A stretch of 64,000 nucleotides of DNA from Elysia chlorotica (Eukaryota > Mollusca > Gastropoda > Plakobranchidae): NCBI GenBank assembly GCA_003991915.1, contig RQTK01000095.1, positions 634,923-698,922 on the forward strand, given 5' to 3'. Under the pieces are notes generated by a model. The model was given only the letters and a program-made list of their open reading frames with translations, was not told the DNA's origin and made no database searches. The position numbers and the translations under genes were made by a program. This document shows, one piece after another, positions 44,001 to 57,700 of this stretch (position 1 is its first letter; every line of letters begins with the position of its first letter).

Positions 44001-47000
44001 TTCCATATTATAAGGCACAGATTTCGAATGATGTATTAAAACCAGCCACATTTTATTGATAAAACAAATAACCCTGAGAACCTTCTCCCCTGTTTGGTAA
44101 TTTGATCCTCAGCAATTTGTGTGGATTATGTTATTCTTGCTCACAATTAAAACAAAAGGCCAAAATTTGAGCAGCTCTGTCAAAAACTATGGTCTAAGAT
44201 GAATTAAATTTGAATCATCATTGAGAGTGTAGATCCATAGACTGTAATAATATTACATATTATGGGGTGAATTTGCAATGAATAATGACTCCTAATGCTG
44301 ATGGTGCATGGAAATTTAACTTCTGTGGCTAATTGAGAAAGGTCCAATGGATTTCCTTTACACCCAATGACAAAATACATTTGCATGGTTCATATCATTT
44401 AAAACATACATTTCATTCCTGGTTCTTTTCTATTGTTTTCTTTCCTGTTGATGTGATTGGCATTTCTGTAACACAAATTTTTTGCAAGTTGTAAAAGTAG
44501 TGGCTGTGTTTTCTTCGTTTTTCTTTTGTTGTTATTGTCTTTTTCAGTTCTATATAACCTGTACTTGTTCACCTTTTTTTCAGTTCTATTTAACCTGTAC
44601 TTGTTCTCCAGGTGCCTGTTATGCTTCAGCGACTCCATGCTCTAGTGGGTCAGGTCAGGTTCACATTAGATACAGATGTCGTAAATAATGTGGAGGCTGG
44701 CCAGGGAGACAAGGCCGGTAAATCTCCTCGACATTTTGCTGCCATAGCAGGCGAGAGCTCAAAGTCTCCCGTCGCATCAAGCATGAGTAAGGAAATGATC
44801 ATCTGTGACAATGATAATTGGTTTTAAAGACTTATGATTTTATTGTTTGTGCTTTTTATAGGGATAATGTGGCAGGTCTCTAATTATTTGCTTTTTACCT
44901 ATGCAAGTGTAAGTATAACAATTTTTCGTAAAAACGGTTGATTCTTTTTGGGGGGTAATTTTTTAATGCATGTGTGCCATAAAGAAATTCTCTGGAAACA
45001 TATCAGATAAAAAAGAGTATTTTATATCGTTTTCTCTTCTTTTTCTTCTTCATAATTTGAAACATGTTGCACAAAGCTGAGATGCTCTTCAAATTTACAT
45101 TTAACCAATTTGTATCTTTTGAAGGTTCCCCGTTAGTGTCGGATCACGGTGACTCAAAGACAGGCTTCAAGAGATCTCTATCACCAAGCCACAGTTTCGG
45201 CAACCCTGTGAAAAGAGTCCGCAATATGTCAGAGGGGGGACCGTGTGAGTAGGCTGTTCTAGATCTCGACCTGTATTACTTCAAATACTTTCCTGTAATA
45301 ATCAGTGATCATAATCTGGATCTGCAATTTTGACTTTGCCGCTGTACTATGATCACTGAATAATAATAAGTTGCATATTTAAGATTACATATACCCAATT
45401 CACTTTGCAATGAATAAGTTATATAGTAGTACCATAAATGTTTTTTAAATGCCTAAATTATAACCAAATTTGATACTGAAAAACAAATGACACAGCACTG
45501 TGGATAAAGATTACATTTTTGAGCCAGTATTGTATCAGCATATTTTACTAAGATATGTGCTCAGTATGTATCTGAATTTTTGTACTGAACTGAAATTTAT
45601 TTTTTTATAAATTGTCATTTATACTATATCCTGTGTATATTTCACTTTCTTCATATAATTTCATCTACGGATCAAGTTTTTTTCATCAAACAATTTAATT
45701 CCATTGCTTATTTGATCAAGTCAGTTGTTGTGTTCTTTTAATCACTAGATTTTGATGCTGAACACAGCAATAGCAGCTGGGCAGAGCTCGTACCCCTGGT
45801 GATTGGTTCGTACTCCCTGCAACCTCTGAGCAACTCGATGAAGCAACGGCTCATCCTGCAGTATCTCACGCCCCTCGGGGACTATCACGAGGTGAGACGT
45901 CAGAGGTTAAGAACCATATATTTCTTTTACTCTACATGGCATATGAATCAGTCAGTACATAAAATTACTATCAGAACAAGAAAAACTATTTTACTATTTT
46001 CTATTGCATGTAAGATTTAAAATAAATTTTTATATTTGTTGTAATTTAACACACCAATTGATTGGTGTTTGCATTGTTTGTTTAGAAAAATATTGGTTTT
46101 TAAGAAAACTCACAATGTTAACTTATTGGGCTATATTTCCACATTTGTCCAGCATTTTGCTTTCTCCTGAAAGATATAACTGATAAAAGAGCAAAATTTG
46201 GAATAATATTGTTAATAACCTTATATTTGTGATGTATTCAACCAACTTTATTCATAGTCCATTGATTCAGTGAGTTTATCTTTTTGCCTTCAATACAACT
46301 TAAAGCAGTGAGTCTGGACGCTCTATATCTTTATCTTCAATGTGTCTGCTTGTCCCTCAGCTACTGAGTCCAATCCTGGAACACAACGCCATGGACTTGA
46401 TTTTCCACTACATCGACCTGTCCATCAACAAAGATGTGCGGCTGGCATTTGAGGCACTCAGGGTATGTTCAGCAAGCTTATTACAAAAAAACATATTATT
46501 ACGATAAGTTGAAAATGTTCCAGAATCGATGGATATCTTTTGTATACAGTTTGTTTTCTTTTTTTAATCATTTCTTTGCTTATATTTGTAAATTTGAACG
46601 GGGATGTACATGGCGTAAATAATATATGTTTTGTTGTTTCGTAATGACTCGTTCCTGTCAAGATTTTAACTGTTTTCACTTCCTTTCTTCGACTTGATTA
46701 GTTTCTGTCAGTAATCTTGTGCCACAAAAAGTTTGCTGCTGAATTCATCAACCGTGGAGGAGTGCAGCGCCTGCTCAAGATCCACCGCCCGTCCATAGCT
46801 GCCACGGGCGTCTCGCTCTGCTTCTACTACATCACCTACTTTGAAGATGCCACAGAGAGGGTAAGTCGCTCTATTCTCTTGTTCTATGCATGTCATGTCT
46901 CTTGGGCTAAAATAGAAAGATGCAAAGTAGCATATCTCTTGATAGCTTGTTTTTGTTGCTAAAGTCAGGTAAGTTTACAGTACCAGTAAAGCAAAAACAG

Positions 47001-48564
47001 TATGGGTTTTGTGCAGCAATGAGAAAATAAGTTGAGAGAGTCTTGTAAAGTTCATGTGTTCATTCATGAGTGTCTCGCGTGATAGAAAAGGGAGGAATAA
47101 TGGATGAATGAAGGCCTACTACAAGTGGCATTTACTTGGCACCACACAGTGCTCAATTGGGAGATGCTAAGTTTGTGAAGTAGCCGCAAGCGGAACCAGT
47201 AGTTCTTTCACATCGAGGCAGTCAACTGGCGCGCCACGCTTTATGGGTTAACACTGATAGCTTGAGAAGGCAAATGGAATTTTGCTTTTAGAAAATCCAG
47301 TAAAATCCACCGGCAAGGTCTTTTTGTAGAATAAAGTCAAATTGTGCATCTATTTAATATAATAATTAAACTTTTTGTTTCCTTCCCTCACTCCAGATGT
47401 GTAACTTACCAGAGCATGTCCTGTCTGAAGTGGTGTCGTGAGTACTCTTTAAAAAAATTTGTTGGTTTTCTTTTTACTGTTCATTGACCTATTTATAAGA
47501 TTTATATAGACTGAGCGTTTCTCTCCTTCAAGATATTAATGGGTTTTTAGAAAATTGTGAGAGGGAACAATGCCTCTTCCTTTCATTTTTTAGAAAGAGA
47601 AAGTAGATGGGGGGTTAATTGCAGACAGAATTTTTAATTTAGACGCCAGATTGCATTGTTTCTAGTTTTTTAAGTCACTTTTAGATCAAAAGTGGCTGCC
47701 AAAGGACACCTTTAAAGGTGTTCATTTTTTTCTCTAGAATTCTCAGTTTGTAAATCTTTTTTTGTGTGTTAAAAGTACTTTATTAATGCTTCTTGTTTTG
47801 TGTCTGCTTTCCTTTGACACTGATAAGTGTGTATTCAAAACTTCGCCAGGTACAACCTGTGGCTGATGGAATGTTCGCACGACTCGAGCCGATGCCACGC
47901 CTGCCTCTTTTTCTCCCAGTCTTTTCCATACAAAATCATTCTCCAGCTGTTTGATGAAAAAGATGGGCTGAGGCGTCTGATAAATGCAGTAAGTAGTGCA
48001 GTTATTCTGAGGGCTAAATAGTGATGAGACGTCACTTTGAACAAGACTTGATACACTTCTGTCTCACGCTACTATCAAACATTTGTCAGTGGTTGCTGCA
48101 GAAGGATACAGTCAATGCTACATAAAGGCCTTACCTTGAATCTCTTTGAAAAGGGTGGGTCAATATCAGTAAAATGTGATCGACTAACCGCCTGGGATCC
48201 TGTCACTGTGTAGGATCTTTCTTGGCAACCTAGGAGGAATGCGCTAGAGAGCTTTGCTTCCTCCAAACAAAAATCCTTGAATGGGACAAAGTCTGATCCA
48301 ACAAATAGCCTGGTTACACATCCACATCTGCCTTGGATTACAAGCCAAAATTGGAAACGGATTGCGTTCGTTACTTTTTTTTTATACCTTGTTTAAATGT
48401 ATTGGTACTGGAATTCAATACATAATAAGAATGTTGAACTCATATAATTAACCTTTGATAGATTATGGAAAGCATGGAATCAGAATATTTATCAGTCTTG
48501 TCTTGCAAGAGCTGAACAAATATTAACATCTCTCTTTCTCTCTGTCTCTGTCTGTCTCTCTGTC

Positions 48565-48609
<45 letters not shown>

Positions 48610-48663
48610 NNNNNNNNNNNNNNNNNNNNNNNNNNNNNNNNNNNNNNNNNNNNNNNNNNNNNN

Positions 48664-48709
<46 letters not shown>

Positions 48710-51700
48710 GTCTCTCTCTGTTCCATTACGTCTCCCCCCCCTCTCTCTCTCTCCCGCTCCATCTTTCTATGTTTTGTTCTAATGTTATTTGATCATAATT
48801 TATGACAATTTATGCTTTAGATTTCCTGATGAAACAAACTTAAATTTAATCTTAAAAAACCTGTAAAAAATCAGGAAAAGGTCTTTCAGTTTTGTCTATG
48901 AATCGTGCTGTGTGTTTCCCCCTCAGATCAGCACCCTGAGTATCCTGACTCAGGATCCAGACCGGCACAACCCGTCGGACGACGAGCTGCACCAGATGCG
49001 CCAGGCGGCCAGACTGGTCACCGAGGCCGTGAGGAAATACTTCGAGGTGCACACCATCCTCAAGGCCGACGAGCTGCGCTGCCTGCATCTGCATGATGGG
49101 CGGAGCTCACTCAAAGAGAGCCGGGTAGGCGGCGATTTTACAATTATTTTTTTTTTTACTACGTTTGCATCCAACCGTTTTTACTTTCTATATAACCTAT
49201 ATAGTGCTGACTTTGGACGTTTAGCAATCAACCCAACTCAGCCTTGCTTTCTGTTTCTCACATGTTAAAAAAGACCAAGAATTGTTTTCTTTAATTGTAT
49301 TATGCCTTGACTTTTTTGTGGGTATATTAGTGCGGCTGAATTGATTTATATATATGGTAGACTTGGCCCAATAAATTTGAACTATTCTTTGCTGTAGTTT
49401 TTTCTAACCTTATCTAAAATCAGTTTAAATATGATAAGATAAGATATACTTTATTGTCCATCCAAGGAAAATTTTTGTCGTGGCTACATGGGCTCTATAG
49501 GTTAGATAGACAATAATCATTGCATTGTATTGAAAACATATAATAATACATATAAATAACATAGAAATGTATATAATATGATAATACTCTGATTGTTATA
49601 AATGAGTTATCTGTAAGGTTTTTTTGTTTTAAAAAACTGGAGCAAGTACAATAAAGACCTTGTTCTTCATTTCAATTTGCTACTTTGCTTTAAACAAAAA
49701 AGCTGAGTAAAAGAAAATGAACTCAATTGGTATCACTTTTAGATTTTTGTTTTTTAGACTTGTTCATCTTAAACAATAAGCACATTTGTCAATCAATACC
49801 TCTTTTTCCTGTCCTCAGTTTAAAAACAAATTACCAAGTATGTCATTAACTGCTGCTATAAATGGCTTGGTCTGATCACTAGATGAATAGATACAAACAT
49901 GAGGACTTGTGTAATTATTCCGGATGTGTCCTTAATTTTGGAAATGCGCAAAAGAAATGCAATAAATTATTATTAGTATTATCACCGTTGTGACATGCTG
50001 ACTTGTAGTTTAGGTATATTCATTATCCCATGTGTATTTTCTATGGAAATCCCCAGTCCGTGAAGGGCTGCAAGTTCTCCCTGGAGGAAAACATGGACGT
50101 CCTGCTGGAGTTCCTCCCCCCCAAGTCCAACTGGGCGCCGGAGATCGCCCTGCACAAGCTGGGCGGAGTCCTCATCATGTGCACGCTGGTTGCCATCTCG
50201 CCGGACTGGGACGCTTACCACGGAAAGTACGGTCGTTGATCTCTCGTCGCCAAAATGGTGCTGCGTTAGTGCCACTCATGCTTTTAAAACATGTTTTTAA
50301 TTTGTTTTTAATAGAAATGAATGTTACCATGTGAAAAAAAAATTTTTCTCAATGTAAATTATCTGCTTAGGGAAAACTCTCAATTCGTATAAATTTTAAT
50401 ATGTCCTAATTTAAATTTTAGCATTCACTATCTTTTTCTTGACGTCTGCATTAGATTATCATCAGCTTCTAAATTGCCTTCACCTCACATTTCTTTTAGC
50501 ATTAAGGCACTGCTAATTATTTATTTGATTATATGAGTTACATGTTTTGAAGTTTCTATGGAATTCACAATGAATTTTGAATTTTGGCAGCATGGTGTAA
50601 AGTTTCTATTTTAGTCATGAAGAACTATATCAGCAGCATAATGTAAAATTTCTATGCAATTCCCAAAGAATTTTGATTATATCAGCAGCATAATATAAAG
50701 CTTCTATGTAAATCAGAAATGAGCAATTTGAAGTACAGTTTCTGTGCTGCTGACACCTATCTCTGTTTGGAATTTTGATTATATCAGCAGCATAATATAA
50801 AGCTTCTGTGTAAATCATAAATGAGCATATTGAAGTAAAGTTTCTCTGTTTGGACATCCCCCAGGGGCGACACTGTAGTGGCGGCGCTGGACGTGCTGGC
50901 GATGTGCTCGGTGTCTCACCGCACGCAGCTCATGCTGGCAAACACCCTGGAGCTCACCGACAACATGCGCTCCCCCGTCATGAGGTACGGACTCTCACGC
51001 TGCCACTCGACAGCGAGGATTTAGTAGAACAATAGATCATATCCTCGTGGCTCTCAGGCCATTATTGTTTATAGTACACTTTTTTATTTACCTCGGAACA
51101 AGGAGAAGAAAGTACAAACTTTGAGTCTGAGGCATTGAATCTTAGTCAAGACCAATTATACACAGCTGAATTTTTCATGTTTAATTAAAGAAAGTTTTTA
51201 AGGAAAACCCATTATTTCTCTGACTAACTTTAACACTCTACTGACCCAACGTGACAAGACAAAGGTTGACCAAATCCTTGAGGACAGCACATACTTGGTA
51301 TATAATGAATACATCAGTTGTATAGGGAGCAGCGGTAAATATAGGATACCTAAGTAAAAACGAACAGGTTCATGAACTCCTTTGTTCAGCGATCGCCTAC
51401 ACACATTCATTTAATGAAACGTTTAAAGGTGCACTCCTGTATAGTGCAACAGTCCCGTTCCTCCCACAAATTAATCTATTAAAAATTTGTAACTTAGTAG
51501 ATTAGTTCTATTTTTATTAGATAAAAATTTGTATCTTTTTATTTATCTTCAATAGTTTAATAATCAATCTGCTCTTAATTTTTCTGTCCAAATATTTATC
51601 TATTTTAAAACTGTATTGCACTTTTTAAAATCGAACATCTTCTTAAATAAGTAACATATATTTATACATAGATATTCAACTCTAGTACACACACACATAT

Positions 51701-54700
51701 TTTTATACCAAACAATTTGCAGTAGCTACTACATATACACATTATATTAATATAATAGATGCACTCAGCATTATTATTTCATTTCATATGTTAAAATTTT
51801 AATAATTTATTTTTTTAAATCCCTCTGGGATCAATAAAGTTTTCTGTATTCTGTATATAGAATATGGGTTTAAAGAGTTTGCTAGACAAGCTTTGATCAA
51901 CAAAGACAACTGCTTTCAAATTATCTTTGCATCAATTCTTAATAAATATTTAGCTTTTTTCATGATTTCATTGCTATCGCTGGATAAGTTAACAGTCTAG
52001 ATTTAAAACATAAAGCGAAGCTAAGTAACATAGCCCTTTGATAAATCGCATTTGTTGTGTATGAACTTGTCATTGACATTCTAACATCTCCTACTGTTGT
52101 TTCTTGTGGATATAGCCTGGTGGTCGGGTTCGTTGAGGGAGACCTCATGCCTGATGCAGAGATCACCAAGTCAGCTCTGAGACTCATTTGCAACTGTGTC
52201 TGTGGGCCTGCAGAACGGGTTGGTGTTTATTTATTTTTATTATGTCTAGGCTTTAATTGTAACAACTTAACCATAACGTTAAACCAACCCAACGAACCAA
52301 CCTGAGCATTATTATTTCATTTCATATGTTAAAATTTTAATAATTTATTTTTTAAAATCCCGCTGGGATCAATAAAGTTATTCTGTATTCTGTATAGAGA
52401 TTATGGGTTTAAAAAGATTGCTAGACAAGTTTTGTTGAACAAAGACAAATGCTTTAAAATTTTCTTTGCATCAATTCTTAGTAAATATTTTGCCTTTTTC
52501 ATGATTTCATTGCTTGATAAGTTAACAGTCTAGATTTAAAACATAAAGCGAAGCTAAGTTACATAGCCCTTTGTTAAATCGCATTCGTTGTGAATGAATT
52601 TGTCATTGACATTGTAACATCTCTTACTGCTGTTTCTTGTGGATATAGCCTGGTGGTCGGGTTCGTTGAGGGAGACCTCATGCCTGATGCAGAGATCACC
52701 AAGTCAGCTCTGAGGCTCATTTGCAACTGTGTCTGTGGGCCTGCAGAACGGGTTGGTGTTTCTTTATATTTTTTTTTTTTATTATGTCTAGGCTTTAATT
52801 GTAACAACTTAACTATAATCACACCTGCCAACATTACAGTTTGGGCGTAATTTATTACGCCAAAGTGCAGCAAATTACACCTTACGGACGCTCCTGTGAA
52901 AATAGTATGATTCTATAACTTCAGTTTGCAGTTACTGGTTCAGATGTGGCCCAACAAAATAGACTTCATACAAACAGTATAGGACGATATTACCTATCCA
53001 ATCATAAGGTACATTTGTTTTCACTTATTCAAAATAACTACTATTACTACAAGTTTTATCGGTTGATGTGTCGTATATCGATAGTCAACTGTAAAAATAA
53101 AGTTGTGTAAATAATTGAACATGGTTTTGCAGAGGTGCCTACCTCCAGAGGCAACTTGGAGGGATAGACGTGCTGGCGATGTGCTCGGTGTCTCACCGCA
53201 CGCAGCTCATGCTGGCAAACACCCTGGAGCTCACCGACAACATGCGCTCCCCTGTCATGAGGTACGGACTCTCACGGTGCCACTCGACAGCCAGGATTTA
53301 TAGAACAATACATCATATCCTTGTGGCTCTTAGGCCAGTATTGTTTCTAATAAACTTTTTTATTTACATCGAACAAGAAGAAAGTACAAACTTTGAGTCT
53401 GGGGCTTAGAATCTTAGTCAAGACCAATTATACACAGCTGAGTTTTTCATTATAAATCAAAGAAAGTTTTTAATGAAAACCCATTATTTCTCTGACTAAC
53501 TTTAACACTCTACTGACACAATGCGACAAGACAAAGGTTGACCAAATCCTTGAGGACAGCACATACTTGGTATATAATGAATACATCAGTTGTATAGGGA
53601 GCAGCGGTAAATATAGGATACCTAAGTAAAAAACGAACAGGTACAGGAACTCCTTTGTTCCACGATCGATAACACACATTCATTTAATGAAACGTTTAAA
53701 AGGTGCACTCCTGTATAGTGCAACAGTCCCGTTCCTCCCACAAATTAATCTATTAAAAATTTGTAACTTCGTACATTAGTTCTATTTTTATTAGATAAAA
53801 ATTTGTATCTTTTTATTTATCTTCAATAGTTTAATAATCAATCTGCTCTTAATTTTTCTGTCCAAATATTTATCTATTTTAAAACTGTATTGCACTTTTT
53901 AAAATCGAACATCTTCTTAAATAAGTAACATATATTTATACATAGATATTCAACTCTAGCACACACACATATTTTTATATTAAACAATTTGCAGTAGCTA
54001 CTACATATACACATTACATTAATATAATAGATGCACTCAGCATTATTATTTCATTTCATATGTTAAAATTTTAATAATTTATTTTTTTAAATCCCTCTGG
54101 GATCAATAAAGTTTTCTGTATTCTGTATATAGAATATGGGTTTAAAGAGTTTGCTAGACAAGCTTTGATCAACAAAGACAACTGCTTTCAAATTATCTTT
54201 GCATCAATTCTTAATAAATATTTAGCTTTTTTCATGATTTCATTGCTATCGCTGGATAAGTTAACAGTCTAGATTTAAAACATAAAGCGAAGCTAAGTAA
54301 CATAGCCCTTTGATAAATCGCATTTGTTGTGTATGAACTTGTCATTGACATTCTAACATCTCCTACTGTTGTTTCTTGTGGATATAGCCTGGTGGTCGGG
54401 TTCGTTGAGGGAGACCTCATGCCTGATGCAGAGATCACCAAGTCAGCTCTGAGACTCATTTGCAACTGTGTCTGTGGGCCTGCAGAACGGGTTGGTGTTT
54501 ATTTATTTTTATTATGTCTAGGCTTTAATTGTAACAACTTAACCATAATGAGACCTGCCAACATTTCAGTTTGGGTGTAATTTATTACGCCAAGTGCGGC
54601 AAATTACGCCTTACGGGAGCTCCTTTGAAAATAGTATGATTCTATATCTTCAGTTTCCAGTTACTGGTTCAGATGTAACCCAACAAAATAGATTTCATGC

Positions 54701-57700
54701 AAACAGTATAGGATGATATTACCTATCCAATCATAAGGCACATTCGTTTTCACTTATTCAAAATAACTACTATTGCTATAAGTTTTATCGGTTGATGTGT
54801 CGTATATCGATAGTCAACTTTAAAAATAAAGTTGTGTAAATAATTTATAATTGAACATGGTTTTGAACATTTTTTTTGTTGCTTACTAGATTAAATTGGT
54901 TACAGTCAGATCCAGCTGTCCGTTTTCTTTGTCATCTGATATCAAATGGTTACAAGGAGAATCAAATAAGGGAGATCTTTTTTTTTCATGGACATTCCAC
55001 CAAGAAAGTTTTAACCTTTTTACATTTCATGATTTAGGGCCTTTTCCTTGTGTCTGCACTATTTGGGCGAATTTTCAAATAATTATGAAAGGAAAAAGCT
55101 TTGATTTTTATTAACTTGAAACGGAAGATGTGCAGGTTATTACAAAGAGGTGCGGGCACAAGAGCACATCAATGCTCACAACACATGTGCAGCATGACGG
55201 GAAAGGGATTTATAAACTGATGTATAGTTTTGTTTCTATGCCTTTTCCCTCTGTGGCTTCCAGTTTGGCAGTGCGGTGGTCAGGTACCACAGCAACAAGA
55301 GGAAAAACAATGGCAACAGTGAGGAAGACATGCTCACCCTCATGTGGAACACAGTGCGCTCACACAATGGAATCATGGTAACATTGGCTGGAGAAAGTTC
55401 TCTGTTATTATTATTATAGGGCTAGTATGTGTTGGTGAGATGAATGGTTGAGTATCATGTCAATACTCAAAGGCAACACAGTCCAAATCTATAAGTTTTC
55501 TCAGCATCAAGTTTGGAAAGTATTTATTTAAGTAGTTTGTTATGATGCTAGGAATCATATTTAACCATCGAGATAGCTTTGTTCAGCACTCAGATTTTTC
55601 TTGCTATACAAATGTCCCGTCTCTAGCTTTAAGAGGAAGATCACCAGCAACAATACAATTTGGAAATCTACAGTGAAAAGTGATGTAGCTATTTAATGTT
55701 ATCTTATCATAACAAGTTCATAGATGTACAATTTTATATATCAGATGGGAGAAAGAGAGACTGTTTAAAGTCTGTGATGTTCCCAGGAAGGAACCTACGT
55801 GGGCACACTAGAGTGGGATACCCATATTCAGTCATTTCTTGACATGCCCCTGCTGTTTGTTATCCAGTCATTTCTTGATATGCCCCTGCTGTTTGTTATC
55901 CAGTCATTTTTTGACGTGCCCCTGCTGTTTGTTATCCGGTCATTTCTTGATATGCTCCTGCTGTTTGTTATCCAGTCGTTTCTTGACGTGCCCCTGCTGT
56001 TTGTTATCCAATCGTTTCTTGACGTGCTCCTGCTGTTTGTTATCCAGTCGTTTCTTGACGTGCCCCTGCTGTTTGTTATCCAATCGTTTCTTGACGTGCC
56101 CCTGCTGTTTGTTATCGAGTCATTTCTTGACGTGCCCCTGCTGTTTGTTATCCAGTCGTTTCTTGACGTGCTCCTGCTGTTTGTTATCCAATCGTTTCTT
56201 GACGTGCCCCTGCTGTTTGTTATCCAGTCATTTCATGACATGCCCCCGCTGTTTGTTATCCAATCGTTTCTTGACGTGCCCCTGCTGTTTGTTGTTATCC
56301 AGTTGTTTCTTGACATGCCCCCGCTGTTTGTTATCCAGTCATTTCTTGACGTGCCCCTGCTGTTTGTTATCCAATCGTTTCTTGACGTGCCCCTGCTGTT
56401 TGTTATCCAATCGTTTCTTGACATGCCCCCGCTGTTTGTTATCCAGTCATTTCTTGACGTGCCCCTGCTGTTATCCAGTCATTTCTTGACGTGCCCCTGC
56501 TGTTTGTTATCCAATCGTTTCTTGACGTGCCCCTGCTGTTTGTTATCCAATCGTTTCTTGACGTGCCCCTGCTGTTTGTTATCCAATCGTTTCTTGACGT
56601 GCCCCTGCTGTTTGTTATCCAATCGTTTCTTGACGTGCCCCTGCTGTTTGTTATCCAGTCATTTCTTGACGTGCCCCTGCTGTTTGTTATCCAGTCATTT
56701 CTTGACATGCCCCTGCTGTTTGTTATCCAGTCATTTCTTGACATGCCCCTGCTGTTTGTTCCGCCAGGTCCTGCTGAAGAGTCTGGGTGTGAAGACGCCG
56801 ATAATCCTGGCAGACAGCATCCGCATGCTGGCGAGCAAGGCCCTGGTGGGCATGTCCAGGTCAGACATCATCCGGCAGATTATCGGGAAGCTGCCGCCGC
56901 TCAACAACGGACACCTGCAGAGTAAGTCGGGATTTCATGTCAGCACTGCGGCCCTATCTTCCACTGGGAATCAAGGGGTTTAACTCTTAAAGGACCAAGT
57001 TTGCCACCCTCCAACTACCCACAGACCACTCATGTCAACCCTCTAGGGCCGAAGTCGTTTGAAGAAGCCATGAACATTGTTACTAAAGCCAATGAATAGC
57101 AACCTGACTTGATAATTATGTGTTATTAGTCTTAGAAATGGTTGTTATATGTTTGAAATGTTTAAGTCGCGAGTATACTTGCCCATGGTCCAGAAAGTGT
57201 TAAACTAACTTATGGCAGCACAATGACCTGCAAAGGAAGTGCTTCCTGCGTGTGTTGGCTTGATGAAAAAGGTCATTCATATTTTGATTTTAACTACAAA
57301 TTATTCCAATAGTAAAAGAATACACAACTTTAAGATAATAAAGGAAAAAAAGAGATACAAATCACATTATAAAAGCCAGGGCTCGACTACTGTGAAAAGT
57401 GTTTTTAGATTGACAATAAACCACTAAATGGGTAGCTTGTCCCTGCTGTAAAACTCACATCGTGCATGCCTGCCTCTGCTCAAGACCACCTGAAAACCGT
57501 TTTAAAGCAACGGGAGTAAACAGAAGGCCCTTACTTGAAAAATATAAGTTGGTTATCTTTATACTTTGTTTAATTTTTATTTCACCCAGAATAAATATCC
57601 TCCCACAAGTCTAATTAAATTTGCTGTTGCCCCATCTTTTTAGAAAAGAAAATTCATGATTTTGGTCCCCATAATATGCATGGATACTGTTTTTCTTAGG

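Noticed and set aside
56233-56744. Minus-strand repeat frames ([12 protein letters not shown] units)
   Set aside because: They are antisense translations of the 36-base minisatellite with no start context or flanking gene.
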